A stretch of DNA of 64,000 bases, taken from positions 2,064,501 through 2,128,500 of the forward strand of contig NZ_AP028156.1 in assembly GCF_033096465.1 (NCBI RefSeq), in the 5' to 3' direction. Numbering within the stretch: the first letter of the stretch is position 1; each line of letters opens with the position of its first letter. This stretch comes from Blautia luti (GTDB lineage: Bacteria; Bacillota; Clostridia; Lachnospirales; Lachnospiraceae). A program made the position numbers and the translations under genes. The notes under the pieces were generated by a model, which made no database searches, had not been told where the DNA came from, and saw only the letters and a list, made by a program, of their open reading frames with translations. Shown piece after piece: positions 24,163 through 33,774 of the stretch.

Positions 24163-25017
24163 TTATGCGTTTACCTTTCTCATTGCAGCTTCTACTACAT
24201 GACCAACCAGTACAGAAGTTGTTACGCTTCCAACACCGCCCGGTACAGGTGTAATAGCATCTACGATCGGCTCTACTGCTGCATAGTCAACATCACCGCA
24301 AAGTTTACCTTCTGCATTTACGTTGATTCCTACATCGATAATTGTCTGGCCTTCTTTTACGTATTCAGCACCAACAACACCAGCGCGGCCTGCTGCCACG
24401 ATGATGATGTCTGCTTCACGTGCTACAGACGGCATATCTACAGTTCTTGTGTGGCAGATTGTAACAGTTGCATTCTTTTTAACGAGCATCATTGCTGCAG
24501 GTTTACCAACAACAAGGCTTCTTCCGATCACGACTGCTTTCTTACCTGTGCAGTCAATTCCGTAATGATCAAGGATTTCCATACATGCCTGTGGTGTACA
24601 TGGCGGGAATCCGATCTGTTTGCCAGTGAATACACCAGACATAGAAAGATCTGTCATACAGTCAACGTCTTTTTCAGGAGCAAGTGCGTTCTCGATCACT
24701 GCCTGATCCAGATGTTTCGGAAGCGGACGGAATAATAATACACCGTGGATCTTGTCATCTTTGTTTACTTTGTCGATTGTTGCAAGAAGTTCTTCCTGGG
24801 AAACATCTTCCGGAAGTAAGATTTTCTCACATGCAACGCCTAAAGTTTCGCAGCGTTTTGTTGCTCCTCTTTCATAAGAGATATCGCTTGGGTTCTCACC
24901 AACACGAATGATGCAGAGAGTAGGATTTACTCCTTTTCCCTGAAGCTCTGCTACGTTTGCTTTGATTTTCTCGTTTAACGCTGCTGTTACTTCTTTACCT
25001 AATAACTGCTTTGCCAT
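24163..25017 (-). CDS. folD: Methylene-tetrahydrofolate dehydrogenase FolD, probably lacking cyclohydrolase activity
   Basis: 284 residues, a full-length FolD. It interconverts methylene- and methenyl-tetrahydrofolate with NAD(P) in the methyl branch. Motifs present are the substrate loop VLLFRPLPKHL, the PCTPQACMEIL segment, the nucleotide-binding GRSLVVGKPAAMML and the C-terminal PVPGGVGSVTTSVL. The conserved cyclohydrolase motif Y-x3-K is changed: Tyr48 is kept, but the lysine position is Ala52 in SYERGATKRCE. That lysine is needed for cyclohydrolase activity in bifunctional FolD, so this protein probably acts only as a dehydrogenase, with FchA supplying the other step. It is second from the end of the operon. 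Confidence 0.93.
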   Translation of the reverse strand: MAKQLLGKEVTAALNEKIKANVAELQGKGVNPTLCIIRVGENPSDISYERGATKRCETLGVACEKILLPEDVSQEELLATIDKVNKDDKIHGVLLFRPLPKHLDQAVIENALAPEKDVDCMTDLSMSGVFTGKQIGFPPCTPQACMEILDHYGIDCTGKKAVVIGRSLVVGKPAAMMLVKKNATVTICHTRTVDMPSVAREADIIIVAAGRAGVVGAEYVKEGQTIIDVGINVNAEGKLCGDVDYAAVEPIVDAITPVPGGVGSVTTSVLVGHVVEAAMRKVNA

Positions 25018-25048
25018 TTGTCGTTCCCTCCAAAATTATGCATTATTA

Positions 25049-25145
25049 TCCTGTATTGTAACTGAATAATTCCAGTATAGCTGACTGATATTTCATATGC
25101 ACTCTATAAAATATTTCTTCAGAAAAACCGAAAAACAATACAGGA
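25049..25145 (-). repeat. 11-bp perfect inverted repeat in the fchA-folD gap
   Basis: TCCTGTATTGT (25049-25059) and ACAATACAGGA (25135-25145) are exact inverse copies 75 bp apart, framing most of the 143-bp gap. The enclosed sequence is AT-rich with a possible -10 (TATACT). It could be a long-range mRNA stem or mark an internal promoter. Confidence 0.5.
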
Positions 25146-25160
25146 TTTTCTATTTTATTA

Positions 25161-25790
25161 TTATTTCAGTCTGCCAAGTACACTGTTGAATGTGTCATCT
25201 GCGATCTTTGTGTATTTCTCAAGCATCGCATCTGCTTTTCTGTTTAATTCTTCTGCGTATTCTCTGTCAGCCATGGATTTTGTATTGATGTATACGTTCA
25301 GGCTTGCACCCTGTAATGCTGCTTTACAGAAAGCTGCACCAACACCTGCATCACTGATGGCGAGTTTGGAACCTTTTGCACCGAATTCAACGATCAATTC
25401 GATAGCTTCACAACATTTCTCCATAATTTCCATAGGTACGGAGCATGCGTCTTTTAATACAATCTCCATAACTCTGGCTTTCTCAGCTTTCTCTTCTTCT
25501 GTTTCTTTTGGCATTCCGTATGCTTTGGATAATGGCTCGAATACTTCAGCATCACGTTCGATCAGACGAAGGAAATCCTTCTGTAACTGATCGCATTTTG
25601 CTTTTAATTCATACATTTCGTCTTCTACGTCAGCATATTTCTTTTTGCCTACAGTAAGACTTCCTACCATGTTTCCAAGAGCTGTTCCTACAGCACCAAC
25701 TAATGCAGATGCACCGCCGCCGCCCGGAACCGGAGCTTTGGAAGCTAAAACCTCAACGAATTCTGTGCAAGTACTTGTTGAAAATCCCAT
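25161..25790 (-). CDS. fchA: Methenyl-tetrahydrofolate cyclohydrolase FchA
   Basis: 209 residues of the formimidoyl-tetrahydrofolate cyclodeaminase/cyclohydrolase family. It would convert formyl-tetrahydrofolate to methenyl-tetrahydrofolate, the step after Fhs and before FolD. The conserved N-terminal APVPGGGGASALVGAVG folate-binding segment and the mid-region FGAKGSKLAISDAGVGA are visible. The neighbours fhs (100 bp upstream) and folD (downstream) give the classical fhs-fchA-folD order of acetogenic clostridia. Length and motifs are normal. Confidence 0.93.
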   Translation of the reverse strand: MGFSTSTCTEFVEVLASKAPVPGGGGASALVGAVGTALGNMVGSLTVGKKKYADVEDEMYELKAKCDQLQKDFLRLIERDAEVFEPLSKAYGMPKETEEEKAEKARVMEIVLKDACSVPMEIMEKCCEAIELIVEFGAKGSKLAISDAGVGAAFCKAALQGASLNVYINTKSMADREYAEELNRKADAMLEKYTKIADDTFNSVLGRLK

Positions 25791-25889
25791 CTTTTTCTCT
25801 CCTGCTTTCTTTTATTATTCAACAGATATCTGTTTATATTTTTCAGAGGGTGTCTGATACAGACACTCTCTGACATATTTAATAAACTT

Positions 25890-27575
25890 TTAGAACAGAC
25901 CTGTGATCTTACCTGTCTCGTCTACATCGATTCTTTCAGCAGCCGGAACTTTCGGCAGACCTGGCATAGTCATGATCTCACCTGTAAGAGCTACGATGAA
26001 TCCTGCACCAGCGGAGATCTTCAGGTTACGTACTGTAACTTCGAAGTCTGTCGGAGCGCCAAGTTTGGTCTGGTCATCTGTTAAGCTGTACTGAGTTTTA
26101 GCTACACAGATCGGGCAGTTGCCGAAGCCAAGAGCTTCTAACTGTTTTGCCTGTTTCTGAGCGTTTGCTGTCAGAACAACTCTCTTACCTCCGTAAACTT
26201 TCTGAACGATCTGGTTCAGTTTGTCTTCGATAGAACCTTCCAGTTCATATGCATAGGAGAAGTCGTTTGGTTCTTCAACAAGACGAAGAACTTCTTCTGC
26301 AAGTTTGATTCCGCCTTCGCCGCCTTTTGCCCATACTTCAGAAAGAGCAACATTAACGCCGAGTTCTTTACATTTTGCTTCTACAAGATCAAGTTCTGCT
26401 TTTGTATCTGTAGGGAATGCATTGATAGCAACTACGCATGGCAGTTTGTATACATTCTTGATATTGGATACATGTTTGAGCAGGTTTGGAAGACCTTTCT
26501 CAAGTGCTTCCAGGTTTTCGTTGTTGAGATCAGCTTTTGCAACACCGCCGTTGTATTTCAGAGCACGTACTGTAGCTACGATAACAACTGCACTTGGTTT
26601 TAAGCCTGCCATACGGCATTTGATGTCGAGGAATTTCTCAGCACCAAGGTCTGCACCGAAACCAGCCTCTGTGATCGCATAATCAGCAAGTTTCAGAGCC
26701 ATCTTTGTAGCTGTTACGGAGTTACATCCGTGAGCGATGTTGGCGAATGGTCCGCCGTGTACGATTGCAGGAACGTGTTCCAGAGTCTGTACAAGGTTTG
26801 GTTTCAGGGCATCTTTTAACAGAGCTGTCATAGCACCTTCTGCATGAAGGTCGCCGGCTGTTACAGGTTTCTGCTCAGAAACTTTACCATATGTATATCC
26901 GATGATGATCTTGGATAATCTTTCTTTCAGGTCTTTGATGTCACTTGCAAGACAGAGAACTGCCATGATCTCAGATGCAACTGTGATGTCGTATCCGTCT
27001 TCACGAGGCATACCGTTTGTTCTTCCGCCAAGGCCGTCTACTACGTTACGAAGCTGACGGTCGTTCATATCTACGCATCTCTTCCATGTGATCTTACGTG
27101 GGTCAATGTTTAATGCGTTGCCCTGGAAAATATGGTTATCGATCATAGCTGCAAGTAAGTTGTTAGCTGCACCAATTGCATGGAAGTCACCTGTGAAGTG
27201 AAGGTTGATATCTTCCATAGGAACAACCTGTGCATATCCACCACCTGCTGCACCACCTTTTACTCCGAATACCGGTCCTAAGGATGGCTCACGAAGGGCT
27301 ACCATAACGTTCTTGCCAAGTTTCTGCATAGCATCTGCAAGACCTACAGTTGTAGTAGTTTTTCCCTCTCCGGCTGGTGTCGGGTTGATTGCTGTCATAA
27401 GGATCAGCTTTCCGTCCGGCTTGTCTGTTTCTCTCAGAAGATTGTAGTCAATTTTTGCTTTGTACTTTCCGTACTGCTCCAGATATTTGTCATCAATACC
27501 TGCCTTCTCTGCAATCTGGGTAATTGGAAGCATTTCGCATTCCTGTGCAATTTCAATGTCTGATTTGAATCCCAT
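25890..27575 (-). CDS. fhs: Formate-tetrahydrofolate ligase (10-formyl-THF synthetase)
   Basis: 561 residues, the usual length. It condenses formate, ATP and tetrahydrofolate to 10-formyl-tetrahydrofolate, the entry of formate into the methyl branch. The ATP-binding motif [14 protein letters not shown] is near residue 68. The family segments [21 protein letters not shown] (split by position 95-115), [14 protein letters not shown] and the C-terminal [13 protein letters not shown] are all present. An AGGAGG site precedes the ATG. No formate dehydrogenase gene is in the window, so formate must come from elsewhere, for example pyruvate formate-lyase or a distant Fdh. Confidence 0.97.
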   Translation of the reverse strand: MGFKSDIEIAQECEMLPITQIAEKAGIDDKYLEQYGKYKAKIDYNLLRETDKPDGKLILMTAINPTPAGEGKTTTTVGLADAMQKLGKNVMVALREPSLGPVFGVKGGAAGGGYAQVVPMEDINLHFTGDFHAIGAANNLLAAMIDNHIFQGNALNIDPRKITWKRCVDMNDRQLRNVVDGLGGRTNGMPREDGYDITVASEIMAVLCLASDIKDLKERLSKIIIGYTYGKVSEQKPVTAGDLHAEGAMTALLKDALKPNLVQTLEHVPAIVHGGPFANIAHGCNSVTATKMALKLADYAITEAGFGADLGAEKFLDIKCRMAGLKPSAVVIVATVRALKYNGGVAKADLNNENLEALEKGLPNLLKHVSNIKNVYKLPCVVAINAFPTDTKAELDLVEAKCKELGVNVALSEVWAKGGEGGIKLAEEVLRLVEEPNDFSYAYELEGSIEDKLNQIVQKVYGGKRVVLTANAQKQAKQLEALGFGNCPICVAKTQYSLTDDQTKLGAPTDFEVTVRNLKISAGAGFIVALTGEIMTMPGLPKVPAAERIDVDETGKITGLF

Positions 27576-27695
27576 TTCAAATTACCTCCTTTTTACTCCG
27601 CTTTTAAGTCGGTTTTTTGCTGCTGTCCGCATCATCTGCCAGCAGCTTCTTTATCTAAAACAGGTGACACCTGTCTTATTCAAACTCAATCTGAT

Positions 27696-28364
27696 TTATG
27701 CCTGAACACATTTTAAAAATGCTTTCAGGGAACCAATGATCACGTCTCCCATAACTGCCATATCCTCTGCCTGGAAAGAAACAGGGAAGTTATCAGAAAA
27801 GAGAATCTGTGAAGACGGCGGGAATTCCTCATCGCCCTCCCAGAGGATCATCTGCACTTTGTATTCCGGGAAAATCTCTACTTCATAAGCAATATCGCCG
27901 TGCTTTACAGGTGCAGCTTTGATATGCTCCATGATTGCTTTGAAATCTCCCAGTCGGTTTCCATAGGAAAATGCCAGACGTTTGATACATCTGCCGTCAA
28001 ACTGTCTTAAATATACCTCTCCCCATGGCATTTCACGATATGTTTTGAATTTTCCTGAACTTTCGGATTTCACTCCATTCAGGAGAAAACGGATCGTCAG
28101 GATTCTTGCATAGATCATATCCTCCAACGGATAAAACCCTTTATCATCCGGAGTATGTGTCACTGTGAAATCCGGCCAGGTGATCTGATATTCGGTTCCA
28201 AGAAAAGTTAAAGTCAGAGTTTTTGTTTCTTCGTCATAAGGAATCGCAAGTCTGGAAGCGATCTCTTTCGGATCTGCTGCTGCATACTCCTGAGTATAGT
28301 GCTCCCACGGCATTCTTTCCTTACTGTCTTTTTCATAGTTTAAATCATTTAAGCTAAACGCCAT
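27696..28364 (-). CDS. DUF3786-domain protein of the acetyl-CoA cluster
   Basis: A 222-residue soluble protein, recognised as DUF3786 from its overall pattern: the TLTFLGTEYQITWPDF strand region, FYPLEDMIYARILTIRFLLNG and the PPSSQILFSDNFP end. The family has no assigned enzymatic role but is repeatedly found beside corrinoid and CODH/ACS genes. It lies between acsV (58 bp upstream) and fhs. A part in corrinoid protein handling or activation is a guess from this position. The 120-bp gap after it holds two short hairpins (ACAGGT-GTC-ACCTGT and GCTGCTG/CAGCAGC). Confidence 0.8.
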   Translation of the reverse strand: MAFSLNDLNYEKDSKERMPWEHYTQEYAAADPKEIASRLAIPYDEETKTLTLTFLGTEYQITWPDFTVTHTPDDKGFYPLEDMIYARILTIRFLLNGVKSESSGKFKTYREMPWGEVYLRQFDGRCIKRLAFSYGNRLGDFKAIMEHIKAAPVKHGDIAYEVEIFPEYKVQMILWEGDEEFPPSSQILFSDNFPVSFQAEDMAVMGDVIIGSLKAFLKCVQA

Positions 28365-28422
28365 TGTAAGTCTCCACAGACAGGACAGATAAAAGATTTA
28401 CCTGCCCTGTTATTTTTATTAC

Positions 28423-30363
28423 TTAGCGGTTCTGAACCTCTTCCATTACAGTCGGGAACATACTTGTATCTGTATGAGGAATGAAACATGCACCTACAAA
28501 TTCATCCATATAGATCGGTACTGTAGAAAGTTCCATATATGTCATATTTGCAGCAAGTTCATAAGTCTTCTTCTCTGCCGGTGTTGACAGAAGCATCAGA
28601 TACGCACCTGTCAGAGAAGAGTTACCAATGTAGTGGAATTTCTCGATCGGGATATCCGGGAACATACCGATGTTGACTGCATTCTGCATGTTGATACCGC
28701 TTCCGATACCGCCTGCAACATACACATCATCGATCATGCTCACATCGAAGTCCAGAGAAGTAAGCATTGTACGGATTGCTGAGAAGATGGCACCTTTGGC
28801 ACGGATGAAGTTGTCAATATCAACTTCTGTAATCTCAACATCCTTTACAGAACCTGCCTCTTCCTCAAATGCAAGGATATAGCTGCCCATTCCGTATTTG
28901 TCATGTTTGATTCTCTTTCCTTCACGGATAAATTTACCCTTGGGGTTGATGATTCCGCAGATATAAAGTTCACTGATCACATCGATGATACCGGATCCAC
29001 ATAAACCTACAGGTTTCGTTCCCGGATCACCTACGATCTTGTAGGTAGGCTCCATAGTCTCTTTGTCAATGGTACATGCTTCGATAGCTCCGTCTGTGGC
29101 ACGCATACCACAGCTGATATCACCACCTTCAAAGGCAGGACCTGCGGAACATGCGCAACTCATCATAAAATCTGAGTTTCCAAATACAAGCTCTCCGTTT
29201 GTACCAAGGTCGATAAACAATGAAAACTCCGGTCTGTTCCAGATCTGGCTGACCATTGTTCCGGCTGTGATATCGCCACCTACATAGCTTCCGATATTCG
29301 GCGCCATAATAATATGCGCGTCTTTATTGATATCAATCCCCACATCAGAAGCAAATAGGGAATTGGTCTTAAAGAATGCAGGGATATATGGTTCTGTACG
29401 TAATGGGTCAGAATTAATTCCTGCAAACAGATGATTCATAGTTGTATTGGATGCTACACACATCCTGTAAATACGGTCTCTTGGGAATTTTGCGCTTTTA
29501 CACATTTCATGGATCATCGGGTTGATGGTCTCTTTAATTACAGCATCCTGTAATTTCTTTTGTCCACCAGGTTTCTGTGATTCCACAATACGATTAATTA
29601 CATCTGCACCAAAACGGATCTGGCCGTTCCCTGCAGAACTCTTTGCAAGAATCTCACCGTTTTCCATATTGATCAGTACAGCAGAAACCGTTGTTGTTCC
29701 GATATCTACAGCAAGACCGCCGATTATTATATCTTCGTCTTTGCCGAAAATATCATACACGAACATATCGTCAGATGTGGCACGAATCACGCACTTCACT
29801 GCAAAATTGTTCTCTCTTAATACATCCGGAAGTTTCTTCAGAACTGCATAAGGGATACGAACCCTGCCAATATTTAAATATTTACGCAGTGCACGTGTCA
29901 GTCTCTCATTATCCGGCATTGTGTCATCCAGAGACGGAGGAGTCATCACAACTTCCACTACCTCAAGACTGTTCTTTAATTCTATGCCAGCAAGCTCAAT
30001 GTCTCTCTTGGCATTTTCAAAAATGGCTATTTCCTCTTTAGAGCTTAAATCAGCTACTTTCATTCTGCTCTTATAGGCAGATGCAATATCAGGTACCAGC
30101 ACATTTACATCTGCACTGATCTTGCTGCAGCATGCAAGGCGCCATCCTTCCTGATATTCTTCGTCAGAAATATGTAATGTCTTTTTGCTCTCCAGTTCTC
30201 CGCTCTTTAACTGGACACGGCATTTTCCGCAGGCTCCGTTTCCAGAACATGGTGCATCGATCGCCACATTGGCTCCACGAGCTACCTCAAGTAAATTGTC
30301 CCCCGCATTGGCAAACGCTTCTACCACACTGCCATCTTCGAATGAAAATGTTACCTTAAACAT
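28423..30363 (-). CDS. acsV: Corrinoid activation/reductive regeneration protein AcsV (RACo)
   Basis: 646 residues. A plant-type [2Fe-2S] ferredoxin domain occupies about 1-90, with cysteines in APCSGNGACGKC (C39, C45, C48) and a distal Cys in RLACC. A linker follows, then a large ASKHA-type ATPase domain (about 205-640; AVDIGTTTVSAVLI phosphate loop, FIDLGTNGELVFG). Such proteins use ATP to drive electrons uphill and return accidentally oxidised Co(II) of the corrinoid iron-sulfur protein to Co(I). It lies next to acsE, acsC and acsD, which encode its substrate complex. A UUCG-capped hairpin separates it from acsE. Confidence 0.93.
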   Translation of the reverse strand: MFKVTFSFEDGSVVEAFANAGDNLLEVARGANVAIDAPCSGNGACGKCRVQLKSGELESKKTLHISDEEYQEGWRLACCSKISADVNVLVPDIASAYKSRMKVADLSSKEEIAIFENAKRDIELAGIELKNSLEVVEVVMTPPSLDDTMPDNERLTRALRKYLNIGRVRIPYAVLKKLPDVLRENNFAVKCVIRATSDDMFVYDIFGKDEDIIIGGLAVDIGTTTVSAVLINMENGEILAKSSAGNGQIRFGADVINRIVESQKPGGQKKLQDAVIKETINPMIHEMCKSAKFPRDRIYRMCVASNTTMNHLFAGINSDPLRTEPYIPAFFKTNSLFASDVGIDINKDAHIIMAPNIGSYVGGDITAGTMVSQIWNRPEFSLFIDLGTNGELVFGNSDFMMSCACSAGPAFEGGDISCGMRATDGAIEACTIDKETMEPTYKIVGDPGTKPVGLCGSGIIDVISELYICGIINPKGKFIREGKRIKHDKYGMGSYILAFEEEAGSVKDVEITEVDIDNFIRAKGAIFSAIRTMLTSLDFDVSMIDDVYVAGGIGSGINMQNAVNIGMFPDIPIEKFHYIGNSSLTGAYLMLLSTPAEKKTYELAANMTYMELSTVPIYMDEFVGACFIPHTDTSMFPTVMEEVQNR

Positions 30364-30401
30364 TCGGCAACCACCTTTCTCATAATCGTTAATAGCCTGT
30401 A

Positions 30402-30438
30402 ATAAAACAAGGGCCGAAGACCGAAGCCTTCAGCCCCC
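30402..30438 (-). terminator. Intercistronic UUCG hairpin between acsE and acsV
   Basis: The minus strand reads GGGCTGAAGGC-TTCG-GTCTTCGGCCC, an 11-bp stem with G-U pairs and an extra-stable UUCG loop, followed by TTGTTTTATT. It could be a partial terminator that lowers acsV expression or a barrier that protects the acsE mRNA end. Confidence 0.65.
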
Positions 30439-30469
30439 ATAATTATGTATTCAATTCGTATGAAACTGA

Positions 30470-31255
30470 TTAGATTTCCAGATAGGAATCTGCATACAGT
30501 GTATTGCCTTTGAATACATCACAGGATTTGATAGTTTCCATCAGACGAAGGTCGTTAGGGTTAACGATTGCTGATGTAAGACCATTCATCATAGCCATTG
30601 CTACAAGAGCAGAGTCCATGATCGGACGGATATGTTTTGGCATACCGTTACTGTTATTGGAAAGACCACCTGTAGAGTTCAGTCCCATTTCAGAGAACAT
30701 CTTGATAGCTTCAAGAACTTCCATCTGTTTGTCCTGCATTCCTTTTACAACGAGGAATAACGGGTCAAACCACAGATCTTCTGTATCCATGCCCTGAGCC
30801 ATACCTCTTTCAAGCATGTTCTGGCAGTGCATCATACGCTCATCATTGTCAGCTGCTACCATACCAGAGGAGCAAAGTGCGATACAGATTGCATCATTTG
30901 CTGCTGCAAGGTCGATATTGGAAATTCTGTCACCTGCGTCTGCAGAGTTAACGATTGGTTTTCCTTTTGCTCTGTTGTATACAGAAATACCAGCTTCGAT
31001 AGCTTTCTGGTTTGTTGTATCCAGTGCAAGCGGAACATTATCAAACTCAGACTGAAGGAGCTGAACAGCCCATTTCATTAAGTCTTCGCCATCATTTTCT
31101 GCAGGTCCGATATTTACATCGAGGTAAGTAGCACCAGCATCCAGCTGCTGTTTTGCTCTTTTGATGATCGGTTCAGGATCTCTTTCTGTAAATGCTTTGT
31201 TTACTGCCGGTGCAGTAGTGGAAAGTCTTTCTCCAATTGTTACGAATTTTGCCAT
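30470..31255 (-). CDS. acsE: Methyl-THF:corrinoid iron-sulfur protein methyltransferase
   Basis: 261 residues forming a pterin-binding (DHPS-like) TIM barrel. It transfers the methyl group of methyl-tetrahydrofolate to Co(I) of the corrinoid iron-sulfur protein AcsCD. Typical segments are the start FVTIGERLSTTAPAVNKAF, the pterin-binding DVNIGPAENDGED, PLALDTTNQKAIEAG and VNSADAG. The size matches the M. thermoacetica MeTr of about 262 residues. It is flanked by acsC upstream and acsV downstream. The gap to acsC carries two hairpins (GGTCGGT-TTTGT-ACCGGCC and an ACAGAG repeat). Confidence 0.95.
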   Translation of the reverse strand: MAKFVTIGERLSTTAPAVNKAFTERDPEPIIKRAKQQLDAGATYLDVNIGPAENDGEDLMKWAVQLLQSEFDNVPLALDTTNQKAIEAGISVYNRAKGKPIVNSADAGDRISNIDLAAANDAICIALCSSGMVAADNDERMMHCQNMLERGMAQGMDTEDLWFDPLFLVVKGMQDKQMEVLEAIKMFSEMGLNSTGGLSNNSNGMPKHIRPIMDSALVAMAMMNGLTSAIVNPNDLRLMETIKSCDVFKGNTLYADSYLEI

Positions 31256-31372
31256 AACCCTGTTCTCCTTTTATATTTATTTATACAGAGAAATCTGACA
31301 ATTGCAGATCCCTCTGCATACATTTTTCTTTATAATCCGGCCGGTACAAAACCGACCAGATGTTTACGGTCA

Positions 31373-32731
31373 TTAGATCTGGCCGTCTGCCTGCAGATCC
31401 TTTAAGAATTTAACAAGCTGTACAGCTTCTCTTGGTCCAACGATGATTTCCCATCCAGGAAGTTTTGCTTCCAGATCACCCTTCAGAACCGCTACTTTAC
31501 CAGGAATGATCAGTTTTCTGGATTTAACCTTCGGTTCAACATTCTCTTTGATATAAGAAGAAATACTGTTACCGGAGAATTTACCAGCTGCCCATGATGT
31601 CAGTACGGAAAGTCCGCCTGCATCATTGATTACCAGGTTAAGCGGAACACCGGAACGCTCCAGCTCACCGGATACTACGAAATATGTAAGAGCAAAGTCT
31701 ACAGTAGTAACTACTACAGAATTCTCATCAGCACCATTTAATGGATAGATGCCTGGCTCAACTTTCATTGGTTTCTGCGGGTCTGTGTAAACATTCTGAC
31801 GCAGACCATATAACGGAAGAGCCTCTGCATATGTCATCTGCTCCATAACGATAATGGAACCATATTTCATTGTAAACATAGATGCTAAAGCTGCCTGTAA
31901 GTGAAGGTCACCTTTTGCAATCTTAACAAGGTTTACGATAGATGGATAACCAAATGTTCTGTCCTGATCTTTCAGAGCTGCACGACGAACCTGTACAGTA
32001 TTTGCAAAAGTTTCTTTGATGTCAGCGCCTGTTGTATCAAGAACAAGATTCTTATTTCCAAGTTTTTCAAGAGCTGCTGTTGTATCATATAATTCATTTA
32101 AGTCTTTACCGGATACACCAAGAACAACACCTGCTTCTGTAGCAACTGCGTTCATTGCTTCGTAATTGGAAGCATCTGCACCGTTTAAGACCGGTTTGCT
32201 GTCTTTGCATACTGCAAGAGCTGCTTTAGCGATTTCAGGATCTTTGCAGTCAAGAACTAAAGTTCTGCCAAGACCTGCTGCTTTTTCTACAAGTGCTGTA
32301 TATTTGGCAGCATCTGCGCCTTCGCCGCAGTTTACATATACAAGTTCAGCGTACATTCTCTCACCGATACGGTCATAATCAACCTTCGGGATCTCAGCAA
32401 GTTTAGCTTCTACTGTAGCATCATCCATGCATGTGCACAGAGCTACTGCATATCTAGGTTTGCTTACGAATGTTTTCTCATGTCTGAATAATACAGTTTC
32501 ACCGCCAAGTGTGAATTCGCCGTCGCCTGTTCCGATTTTGATTGTTTTCATTGGCGGAGCTGTAGCCTCGGATAAGGAAGCTAAAGCTTCATCAGACATA
32601 TGCGGACATTGTTCAATCTTCATAGCGCCCTGAGCAACTTTCATAGAGAAAGCCATACAAGTTGGGCATCCGCATTCCTTACAGTTTTTCTTTGGTGTTA
32701 ATTTAAAAATCTGAATACCATTCAGTGCCAT
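31373..32731 (-). CDS. acsC: Corrinoid iron-sulfur protein, large (gamma) subunit
   Basis: 452 residues. The N-terminal [4Fe-4S] domain has C17, C20, C25 and C42 in NCKECGCPTC and EQCPH. A TIM barrel and a C-terminal corrinoid-binding domain follow (from about 330; INDAGGLSVLTSWAAGKFSG). With AcsD it carries the methyl group on cobalt from AcsE to acetyl-CoA synthase. The iron-sulfur cluster passes electrons for reductive activation by AcsV. It sits 22 bp after acsD, consistent with equimolar co-expression. Length is close to the M. thermoacetica subunit (about 446). Confidence 0.95.
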   Translation of the reverse strand: MALNGIQIFKLTPKKNCKECGCPTCMAFSMKVAQGAMKIEQCPHMSDEALASLSEATAPPMKTIKIGTGDGEFTLGGETVLFRHEKTFVSKPRYAVALCTCMDDATVEAKLAEIPKVDYDRIGERMYAELVYVNCGEGADAAKYTALVEKAAGLGRTLVLDCKDPEIAKAALAVCKDSKPVLNGADASNYEAMNAVATEAGVVLGVSGKDLNELYDTTAALEKLGNKNLVLDTTGADIKETFANTVQVRRAALKDQDRTFGYPSIVNLVKIAKGDLHLQAALASMFTMKYGSIIVMEQMTYAEALPLYGLRQNVYTDPQKPMKVEPGIYPLNGADENSVVVTTVDFALTYFVVSGELERSGVPLNLVINDAGGLSVLTSWAAGKFSGNSISSYIKENVEPKVKSRKLIIPGKVAVLKGDLEAKLPGWEIIVGPREAVQLVKFLKDLQADGQI

Positions 32732-32753
32732 TTTATTTGTTCCTCCTATTCAA

Positions 32754-33698
32754 TTACGCAAGTGCTTTGATCATTCTGGAAATAGCTGCAACAGCTTCCG
32801 GATGTCTTAAGATGACTGCATCAGATCCGGCTGCAAGGTCAGCAGCAGCTGTCATAACTTCCATATCGATTCCACGCTCTTCTTCCGGTCCCCATTCAGG
32901 CATATCTTTCTCAGAAGCTGTTGCTTCTTTTACGCCCCATGTTTCAGCGGATACCGGTGTAATGATAGGCATCTGCAGCATGTTATCATTCTGAGATAAA
33001 GCTGCACCTTTAATACGGTCCATAGTGGATACAACATATTCATATCCATATCCGGCAGCAGCACTACCGATATTCATAACAATTTTCTGTGCATTAACGC
33101 CTAACTGAGTAGTTACAACGTTAAGCTGTTTAGCAAGGTTGATATCTACGGCAGATTCTGCACCTACGATCTGATCGTAAGCAAGTCCTGCTGCAGCACC
33201 GATTGCTTTGTAGTTTTCTTCTTTTTCTGAAAGAATCAGTACGTTTCTTCCCTGAAGAGCTTCTGCTACCTTAGGAAGGAGTTCTGCGTCTTTCTCTACA
33301 TTCTTGCATCCTTCAACTACTAATGGTGCATCAATTGCATCTGCAACTTCTTTAACAACTGCGATAAGTTCATCAACAGATTTGTTTACACCGTTCGGAT
33401 CTCCACCCTCAAGGATCAGAGCTACAAAGTCAGCACCTTCCATAGCTGCTGCTTTTTTAGCCATTTCTCCGATTGTGGATGCTCCGTCATAGTATGCTTT
33501 AATACCTTCGGATACAATATTCTCAAGACCCATATCAGAGATCTCAACACCGATCTTAGGTGCGTTTTCTGATGGTGCATCAAAAGAATAAAATGGATAA
33601 GTAGAGTCTCCGCCGATTGTTACAGTCTTATCTCCGCTACCAATTGTGACTGTATTAATCTTTGCATTAAATTTCTGAAGTTTCTGATTAAACGGCAT
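32754..33698 (-). CDS. acsD: Corrinoid iron-sulfur protein, small (delta) subunit
   Basis: A 314-residue TIM-barrel subunit that pairs with AcsC and helps cap the corrinoid. The start FNQKLQKFNAKINTVTIG, the FYSFDAPSENAPKIGVEISD segment and the ending HPEAVAAISRMIKALA match the CdhD/AcsD family. It lies between the two acsB genes and acsC. An AGGAGG-like site precedes the ATG. Nothing unusual in length, typically about 310-325. Confidence 0.95.
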   Translation of the reverse strand: MPFNQKLQKFNAKINTVTIGSGDKTVTIGGDSTYPFYSFDAPSENAPKIGVEISDMGLENIVSEGIKAYYDGASTIGEMAKKAAAMEGADFVALILEGGDPNGVNKSVDELIAVVKEVADAIDAPLVVEGCKNVEKDAELLPKVAEALQGRNVLILSEKEENYKAIGAAAGLAYDQIVGAESAVDINLAKQLNVVTTQLGVNAQKIVMNIGSAAAGYGYEYVVSTMDRIKGAALSQNDNMLQMPIITPVSAETWGVKEATASEKDMPEWGPEEERGIDMEVMTAAADLAAGSDAVILRHPEAVAAISRMIKALA

Positions 33699-33774
33699 TT
33701 CTATTTGGCCTCCTTAAAAAAATTACTATGTACTTGCCTCTACGCAGACAAATCACATCATCTCATATAGTATA

